Shown here: piece after piece, positions 56,214 to 64,000 of the stretch
How the letters are laid out: every line of letters starts with the position of its first letter
How positions within the stretch are numbered: position 1 is the stretch's first letter
Source of the DNA: Castor canadensis
Lineage: Eukaryota; Chordata; Mammalia; Rodentia; Castoridae
Assembly: GCF_047511655.1 (NCBI RefSeq)
Contig: NC_133393.1
Coordinates: 2,299,001-2,363,000 of the forward strand
DNA: 64,000 nucleotides
Direction of reading: 5' to 3'
Notes under the pieces: generated by a model
What the model was told of the DNA's origin: nothing
Seen by the model: the letters and a program-made list of their open reading frames with translations, nothing else
The model's database searches: none
Program-made: the position numbers and the translations under genes

Positions 56214-57259
56214 AAAAGAAAAAGGAGGGTAAAAAGCCAGACATGGGAGGGAGGATCCAAGATGGAGACTAGAGGGAGGAAGCAGATAGCATGAGCTCCA
56301 TAAATCAAAAATCTTGCTGAGATGCTGGAGCCACACTTGGCACAAAAAAACCACCAAGAAGAAGCACAACCCTGAGACCCAAACCCCCAGCCCACACAAA
56401 GATTCTCCACACCACGTTGCGCTGAGAAACCACGAGGACTCCTGCACTGCCAACACCAGCTCCAAACCTGCCTGGGAGACGCAGGCCAACAGGTGAGCAA
56501 ATAAGCGGCACGAGGTACTCTCACAGCCACCCCGGGGATAAACCAGCATAGCCCCCTAGACAGACTGACCCCCGCCCTGCAAAAAGGGAAAACAACCTGA
56601 ATAATAAATAAGCAACTGAAAAGGACACCCAGCAGTGGAGGCAGGGTGCTCTGAGTGCACTGGGGAAGGGGGGAGGGCAAGGAGCTGTCTCCATGGGAGC
56701 ATTTAGTAAACAAAGCCTGCAACAGTAGACTGCTGGCAGTAGATGGGAGATGAGCTGCTGCCTGAAATAGGGCAGATAGCGATTCACAAAAATGCCTCCT
56801 GACCCAACCACCTGGCGAGACTACAACAGAGCTACTGCTTAAATACCAACACCAGGACAGGATGCTGAAGGAGCAACACCAGAACCACTAAGACTGAAAT
56901 TTCATTGTTCCTGAACCTGGATTTTTTTTCTCTTTTTCTTTTTTCTCTTTCTCTCTAAATGCTTGTTTAGTTCACTGTTGGTTAGTACCATCTCTCCCTG
57001 TTGATTTCTTTTTTTTTTCCTGTTCTTTCTTTTCTTTCTTTTACTTCTTACACTTTCATTCTAGATCTATTTACTTTAATTATTGTAAGCTAGCTAATAC
57101 CAAATTACACACAGAACAGGGACAGTAACATCACCAAGTGGAATGATGGGAAGATGGAAAAGGAATGGAAACCATTCGCCCCACAAAAATAAATTAGTAC
57201 AGGCACTGGAGGGAAATGAAGAAAACCGAGAACCAGATTCAGACTCCAACTAAGCAAAG

Positions 57260-58320
57260 ATAAACTATACCAAGGCATCCAACAATGCCCACAAGAACAC
57301 TCTGAAAGAAAATATTCTGCAAGTAATCGATGAGAATTTCATAGAGATGATACTAGACGTGGTAAACCAAAATGTACAGGAGGCACTCAAGAAATTCCCA
57401 GACAACAAAAATAAAGAATATGAAAAAGCACAAGAGCAAATAAAAGAAACCATAGAAGCCCTAAATAAACACCAAAGTGAAACAGAGAACACCATAAATA
57501 GAAAGATAAATGAACTCAGGAAGAAAATTGACAATATTAAAGAGGAAGTGACCCATGATATGGAAAACCTCAGAAAAAAGAATGAAACAGAAATACAAAA
57601 CAAAATGGAAGGTCACTCCAGGAGACTAGAACAAGCAGAAGACAGAATCTCAGTACGTGAAGACAAAATGGAAATTAAAGGAAAAACTGAAGAATATTAG
57701 TCAGACAACTCAAGACCAGTGAAAGGAATATGCAAAAACTTCCTGACTCCATCAAAAGACCAAACCTGAGACTCGTGAGCATTGAAGAAGGAGAAGAGGT
57801 GCAAGCAAAAGGAATTCTGAATATATTCAACAAAATAATAACAGAAAATTTCCCAAATCTAGAAAAAACTGTGCCCATTCAGGTACAGAAAGCCCCCAGG
57901 ACACCAAACAGACTTGACCAAAATAGAACTATCCCACAACATATTATCATTAAAACAAGAAGCACAAGAATAGAGAAAGAATATTGAAGGCTGTAAGAGA
58001 GAAAAAACAACATACAAAAGTAAACCCAACAAAATCACAGCAGATTTCTCAATGGAAACCTTAAAAGCAAGAAGAGCATGGGGTGAGGTCTTTGGGCACT
58101 GAATGAAAATAATTTTAACCCCAGGATACTCTACCCAGCAAAACTATCATTCAAAATTGATGGAGCAATAAAAGTCTTCCATGATAAGCAGACACTAAAA
58201 CAATATGTGACCACAAAGCCACCACTACAAAAGATTCTGCAAGGGATTCTGCACACAGAAAGTGAAAGCATACAAAACTATGAAAGGGCAGGCAGTACCA
58301 AACCACAGTAGAAGAAAGGG
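57260..58320 (+). pseudogene. L1 ORF1 remnant
   Basis: The N-terminal part (57,347-57,697) is a Lys/Glu-rich coiled coil with regular heptads, ending in a premature TAG. The C-terminal RNA-binding part follows in a second frame (57,730-57,984; SIKRPNLRLVSIEEGE) and a decayed end to about 58,310. ORF1 protein is the RNA chaperone of L1; this copy is broken at least twice. Confidence 0.85.
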
Positions 58321-58419
58321 GAAGAAAGTAGAGAGTAACATTGATTCAGCTGCACACAATCAAACCTTTAACAAAGACAACTACATGACAGGAATCACCA
58401 CATACCTATAAATACTAAC

Positions 58420-61400
58420 ACTGAATGTTAATGGACTTAATCCCCCCATCAAAAGACACTGTTTGACAAACCGGATTAAAAAGGAAGATCCAACAATTTG
58501 TTTCTTACAGGAGACCCATCACATTGACAGAAACAAGCACTGGCTTAGGGTGAAAGTCTGGAAGAAGATTTACCAAGCCAATGGTCCCCCAAAACAGGCA
58601 GGAGTAGCAATACTTATCTCAAACAAAGTAGACTTCAAACCTACATTGATCAAATGAGATAAAGAAGGACATTCCATACTAATAAAAGAGGAAATTCATG
58701 AAAAGGAAAAACAATTATCAACCTATATGCACCCAACGTCAATGCACCCAATTTCATCAAACATACTCTGAGGGACCTACAAACATATATAAACTCCAAC
58801 ACAATGGTAGTGGGAGACTTTAATACCCCCCTATCACCAGTAGATAGGTCATCCAAACAAAAAAAATCAATAAAGAAATCCTAGACCTAAATCACACCAC
58901 ACATCAAATGGACCTAGCCAATGTCTACAGAACATTTCATCCAACTCCTGCACAATATACATTCTTCTCAGCAGCCCACGGAACCTTCTCCAAAATTGAT
59001 CATATCTTAGGGTACAAAGCAAGCCTCAGCAAATATAAGAAAACAGAAATAATCCCACACATTCTATCTGATCACAATGCATTAAAACTAGAACTCAACA
59101 ACAAAAACAACAGTAGAAAACATGCAAACAGTTGGAAGCTAAAGTTTCCTGGAAGTTAATGAAAATGAAAACACGACCTACCAGAACCTATGGGACACAG
59201 CAAAGGCAGTCCTGAGAGGAAAGTTTATAGCCATGAGTGCATATATTAAAAGGACAGAAAGATCTCAAATCAATGACTTAATGATACATCTCAAACTCCT
59301 AGAAAAACAAGAACAAGCAAATCCCAAAACAAATAGGAGAGAAATAATAAAAATAAGAGCTGAAATCAATGAAATAGAAACCAAAAAAAAACCATACAAA
59401 GAATTAATGAAACAAAAAGTAGGTTCTTTGAAAAAATAAGATTGACAAACCATGGCAAACCTGACTAAAATGAGGAGAGAAAAAACCCAAATCAGTAAAA
59501 TCAGAAATGTAAAAACAGAGACAGCAACAAACACCACAGAAATCCAGGAAATCATCAGAGACTACTTTGAGAACCTATATTCAAATACATTTGAAAATCT
59601 TGAAGAAATGGACAGATTTCTAGATACTATGACCATCCAAATTGAACCAAGAGGAAATTAATCACCTGAATAGATCTATAACACAAAATGAAATTGAAGC
59701 AGCAATCAAGAGTCTCCCAAAAAAGAAAAGTCCAGGACCTGATGGATTCTCTGCTGAATTCTATCAGATCTTTAAAGAAGAACTGATACCAACCCTCCTT
59801 AAACTGTTCCACGAAATAGAAAGGGAAGGAACACTGCCTAACTCATCCTATGAAGCCAGTATTATACTCATCCCAAAAAGGAGAACTATAAACCAATCTC
59901 CTTAATGAACATCGATGCAACAATCCTAAATAAAATAATAGCAAATTCAACAATACGTCAGAAAAGTCATCCACCATGACCAAGTGGGCTTCATTCCAGG
60001 GATGCAGGGGTAGTTCAACATATGTAAATATATAAATGTAATACAGCACGTTAATAGAAGCAAAGACAAAAACCACTTGATTATCTCAATAGATGCAGAA
60101 AAAGCCTTTGACAAGATCCAACACCACTTCATGATAAAAGCGCTAAGAAAACTAAGAATAGAAGGAAAGTACCTCAACATTGTAAAGGCTATGTATGACA
60201 AACCTACAGTCAATATCATAGTTAATGGTGAAAAACTTAAACCACTTCTCCTAAAATAAGGAATGAGACAAGGGTGCCCACTATCCCCACTTCTATTCAA
60301 CATAGTACTGGAATTCCTAGCCAGAGCAATTAGGCAAGAAGAAGAAATAAAAAGAATACAAATAGGTAAAGAAACTGTTAAACTATCCCTATTTGCAGAT
60401 GATATGATCCTATACCTTAAAGACCAAAAAACTCTACCCAAAAACTCCTAGATACCATCAATAGCTATAGTAAGGTGGCAGGATACAAAGTGAACTTACA
60501 AAAGTCATTAGCTTTTCTATACACCAATAACGAACAAACTGAGAAAGAATATATGAAAACAATTCCATTTACAATAGCCTCAAAAAAAATCAAGTACCTA
60601 GGAGTAAATTTAACAAAGGATGTGAAAGAACTCTACAAGGGGAACTACAAACCCCTGAAGAAATAGATCGAGGAAGACTATAGAAGGTGGAGAGATCTCC
60701 CGTGCTCATGGATTGGTAGAATCAACATAGTAAAAATGGCTATACTACCAAAAGCAATCTACATGTTTAATGCAATTCCCATCAAAATCCCGATGACATT
60801 CATCACAGAGATTGAAAAATCTACCCTAAAATTCATTTGGAAACACAAGAGACCATGAATAGCCAAGGCAATACTCAGCAAAAAGAACAATGCAGGAGGT
60901 ATCACAATACCTGACTTCAAACTACATTACAAAGCAGTAGCAATAAAAACAGCATGGTACTGGCACAAAAACAGACATGAAAACCAGTGGAACAGAAAAG
61001 AGAACCTGGATATGAATCCACACAGCTATGCCCACCTTATTTTTGACAAAGGTGCTAAACATATACAATGGAGAAAAGACAACCTCTTCAACAAATGTTG
61101 TTGGGAAAAGTGGTTATCTGTCTGCAAAATACTAAAGCCAGACCCATGTTTATCACCCTGTACTAGTATCAACTCAAAATGGATCAAGGACCTTACTATC
61201 AGACCCCAAACTCTAAAGTTGGTAGAGGAACGAGCAGGAAACACTCTGGAAGTAATAGGTATAGGCAAGGACTTCCTCAATGGAACCCCAGCAGCTCAGC
61301 AACTAAGAGAAAGTATGGACAAATGGTTCTTCATAAAACTAAAAAGCTTCTGCACAACAAAAGAAATGGTCTCTGAACTGAAGAGAACACCCACAGAGTG

Positions 61401-62115
61401 GGAGAAAATATTTGCCAGCTACACAAAGGACTGATAACCAGAATATATAGGGAACTTAAAAAACTAAATTCTCCCAAAACTAATGAACCAATAAACAAAT
61501 AGGCAAGTGAACTAAACAGAACTTTCTCAAAAGAAGAAATTCAAATGGCCAAAAAACACATGAAAAAATGCTCACCATCTCTAGCAATAAAGGAAATGCA
61601 AATTAAAACCACACTAAGATTCCACCTCACCCCTGTTAGAATAGCCATCATCAGCAACACCACCAACAACAGGTGTTGGTGAGGATTCGGGGAAAAAGGA
61701 ACCCTCTTACACTGCTGGTGGGAATGTAAACTAGTACAACCACTCTGGAAAAACATTTGGAGGCTACTTAAAAAGCTAGACATTGATCTACCATTTGATC
61801 CAGCAATACCACTCTTGGGGATATACCCAAAAGACTGTGACACAGGTTACTCCAGAGGCACCTGCACACCCATGTTTATTGCGGCACTATTCACAATAGC
61901 CAAGTTATGGAAACAGCCAAGATGCCCCACCACTGACGAATGGATTAAGAAAATGTGGTATCTATACACAATGGAATTTTATGCAGCCATGAAGAAGAAC
62001 GAAATGTTATCATTCGCTGGTAAATGGATGGAATTGGAGAAGATCATTCTGAGTGAGGTGAGCCTGGCCCAAAAGACCAAAAATCGTATGTTCTCCCTCA
62101 TATGTGGACATTAGA
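58420..62115 (+). pseudogene. L1 ORF2 remnant (endonuclease and reverse transcriptase)
   Basis: Endonuclease pieces are at 58,463-58,655 (CFLQETHHI) and 58,908-59,157 (FSKIDHILGYK, LSDHNALKLEL). Reverse transcriptase is at 59,642-60,660, with [15 protein letters not shown], the motif [13 protein letters not shown], and the catalytic FADDMILYL near 60,400. The C-terminal part is at 61,012-61,432 and 61,815-62,112 (SFAGKWMELE). The pieces lie in all three frames, with stops such as the TAA at 60,257-60,259 just before MRQGCPLS. Catalytic residues are still visible although the protein is not continuous. Confidence 0.9.
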
Positions 62116-62477
62116 TCAAGGGCAAACACAACAAAGGGACTGGACTTTGATCACATGATAAAGTGAGGTATGAGGATAGGTAAAACATCTAAAAAACTAG
62201 ACAGCATTTGTTGCCCTCAAAGCAGAGAAACTAAAGCAGATACTTTAAATCAACTGAGGCCAATAGGAGAAGGGGACCAGGAACTAGAGAAAAGGTGAGA
62301 TCAAAAAGAATTAACCTAGAAGGTAACACCCACGCACAGGAAATCAATGTGAGTCAATGCCCTATATAGCTATCCTTATCTCAACCAGCAAAAACCCTTG
62401 TTCCTTCCTATTATTGCTTATACTCTCTCTACAACAAAATTAGAGATAAGGGCAAAATAGTTTCTGCTGGGTATTGA

Positions 62478-62540
62478 GGGGGTGGGGGGAGAGGGAGGGG
62501 GCGGAGTGGGTGGTAAGGGAGGGGGTGGGGGCAGGGGGGA
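62478..62540 (+). repeat. G-rich tract of the L1 3' UTR
   Basis: Runs of three to six or more G separated by short spacers, enough for several G-quadruplex arrangements. The tract also occurs, with different lengths, at 5,770-5,812 and 21,464-21,521. Confidence 0.8.
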
Positions 62541-62619
62541 GAAATGACCCAAGCCTTGTATGCACATATGAATAATAAAAAATAAAACAATAAAATAAAA
62601 TAAAAAAAGACTCCAGCAG

Positions 62620-62703
62620 CAATTCTGCCTTGGTCTCCAGCCTGCCCTTCTCTTTTCAGATTTGCCAGGCCCCACAATTGCACGAGCCAGTTTCTTGAAA
62701 TCA

Positions 62704-62743
<40 letters not shown>

Positions 62744-63190
62744 GGTTCTGTTTGTCTAGAGAACCAAATGCTATTGTTTCTACATAAGTTGAGTCCTGGG
62801 CTTCATGTGCTGGAGGGTTGGTCTTCAGTCTGATGTTCAGGTGCTGGCATCTTCAGAGGTAGGACGGTGGTTAGGTCAGTGGTGTATTACCGCCAGGAGG
62901 GATCCACACAGTTCTCTCAGGACCCCCAGTTGATTCCTTGTTGTCACCCAAGTGCAAGCCTGACCTGGAATCCCTCTGGCTTCCACCTTTATGACATTTC
63001 TTTTGCACATTTTCTTGTCATTGTGATGCCACCCTCCTCCAGCCCCTTAGCAGAGGCTGAACAGAAGGAGCTGCCTGATCCTGCGTTCTCAGCCTTCAGA
63101 ACTGAGCTAAATAAACCTCTCCTTTGCGCTTTAGTCACTCTAGGGCATTTTCTTACAGCATCCGAAAATAACCTAATACGGCTTGACTAA
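62620..63190 (+). repeat. Old LTR-type interspersed repeat with TC microsatellite
   Basis: The left part (CACAATTGCACGAGCCA, a TC run at 62,708-62,740, then ATTGGTTCTGTTTGTCTAGA) and the right part (AGCTAAATAAACCTCTCC, then AACCTAATACGG) resemble the ends of old mammalian LTR elements of the MaLR kind. The exact family is not identified. Confidence 0.4.
62708..62740. repeat. TC microsatellite
   Basis: About 16 uninterrupted TC units inside the LTR-like repeat. Confidence 0.95.
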
Positions 63191-64000
63191 TACAAAGTAA
63201 AATCCCAAGAACTGGAATAGCCAACTGTGTTGACCATTAGTTGCTGATCATCTGACCTTGGCACACTTAGGCTTGAGTCTCATTATCTCTAAAATAAGGG
63301 ATCATATTAGACCAGGGCTTCTCAACCTCAGAACTGATGATACTTTGGGCTGGGTAATTATTTGCTGTGGGGCCTTTCTGATCAATTTTAGGGTGTTTAG
63401 TAGCATCCCTGGCCTTAGTCCACTAGATGGCAGTAGTGACAACCCAAACTATCTCCAGGTTTTTCCAAATGTCCCCGGATGGGGCAAAGTAACCTCCCTG
63501 TCTTGGGTTTGAGCAACACTGTGTTAGATCATCACCAAGTTGATCTTTTTAACCAAGTTTTAATATATGCATATGTAATATTATGTTAGAAAGGATGCAT
63601 GCTGAGGCAGCTTTGAAAATTTCAAGAGATATGAATAAAATAAAAATTAAAAAAAAAAAAAAGAGAAAATTTCAGGACAAAGCTGTTTGATCCCTTAGTG
63701 GGATGATGTAGAGGTGATGCCCTAATATTGCACAATTCTTTAAGTAAATAAATTTTTCTTCAGTTCCTCTAAGAAAATAACAACTAGAGAAAGGCCATGA
63801 AGATCTGTAACACTGAGCTCTTGACAAGTGACAGCTGTGGGCAGTTACGGGAATATGAAAGACTAGACTAAAAATAAAATGAAGAGAGAAGGACAGAATC
63901 CAGCTTTTACCCTCACAGAAATGAGCTTTAGGTGGAAAGTGGTTGTCCTTTCAAATCTAAGCCAACAGTGGCAGCCTCAGTCTACCTAAGTGACAGCTTA
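63190..64000. other. Right end of the window; no gene seen
   Basis: No coding or RNA gene was recognised. A block at 63,310-63,530 (CCAGGGCTTCTCAACCTCAG at its start, CCCTGGCCTTAGTCCACTAG in its middle) has the look of an old hAT-type MER5-like repeat, and an A-run lies at 63,648-63,663. Confidence 0.4.

Larger units (their letters stand above)
51661..56245. other. Intergenic DNA upstream of KIAA1586
   Basis: AT-rich DNA with SINEs at 51,763, 52,430, 53,121, 54,052, 54,184 and 56,022 and an unclassified repeat-like block at 54,670-55,520. 51,850-52,310, 52,600-53,110 and 53,200-54,040 show no recognised gene or element. Confidence 0.5.
56246..62607 (+). mobile_element. Near-full-length L1 retrotransposon, coding-dead
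   Basis: It starts with GGGAGGGAGGATCCAAGATGG, like the YY1-bearing start of other mammalian L1s. It has a roughly 1-kb 5' UTR, ORF1 and ORF2 remnants, a 3' UTR with a long G-run (62,478-62,540) and an A-rich tail after AATAA. Frames change many times, so it cannot code for an active machinery. I could not find a clean target-site duplication. It shares its 3' UTR with copies at 5,642 and 21,362. Confidence 0.92.

Noticed and set aside
56144-56722. 192-codon minus-strand frame across the L1 5' end
   Set aside because: It is antisense to the L1 5' UTR and to a SINE tail, with composition from those repeats; no domain.

Overview
The window is mammalian nuclear DNA, most probably from a castorimorph rodent such as beaver. 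It is dense in 7SL/B1-like and tRNA/ID-like SINEs and in composites of the two, and it carries three copies of one L1 3' end with a long G-run. The species guess rests only on the look of the SINE and L1 families.

The genic backbone is the ZNF451 - KIAA1586 tandem pair, which lies together in human 6p12; here both genes run on the minus strand. On the left are the first three coding exons of ZNF451 (28,188-28,208; 27,774-27,857; 20,957-21,037) and then the alternative LAP2alpha-like terminal exon (17,848-19,335), an open 496-codon exon derived from a DIRS-like retrotransposon gag. The zinc-finger exons of the long isoforms are not seen and should lie beyond position 1. On the right is the paralogous unit: exons 1-3 (51,425-51,445; 51,011-51,094; 48,484-48,564) followed by the hAT-transposase-derived terminal exon of KIAA1586 (about 45,490-47,637), which has at least six frameshifts or internal deletions and is a pseudogene. 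Each unit begins in a CpG island. The shared N-terminus is the tandem-SIM module of the ZNF451 SUMO E3/E4 family, so the locus shows one SUMO-ligase start joined to two different domesticated transposon proteins.

The most striking signal is that 889 bp covering the start codon, exon 1, intron 1, exon 2 and the start of intron 2 differ at only two positions between the two units (27,323-28,211 and 50,560-51,448). The promoters just beyond one edge, and intron 2 and exon 3 beyond the other, are clearly homologous but much diverged. This fits recent gene conversion on an old duplication, or an assembly artefact. The broken KIAA1586 could still encode a short protein of about 127 residues that keeps the whole tandem-SIM module.

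Other regions: 1-17,670 is intronic or downstream sequence with old L1 and SINE pieces. 28,500-33,150 is intergenic with SINEs and L1 remnants. 33,155-39,288 is a degraded class I (gammaretrovirus-like) endogenous retrovirus with paired LTRs and a tRNA-His-type primer site. 40,500-43,090 is an old L1. 51,660-56,240 is repeat-rich intergenic sequence. 56,246-62,607 is a near-full-length but broken L1. 62,620-63,190 looks like an old LTR-type repeat, and the rest has no recognised gene.
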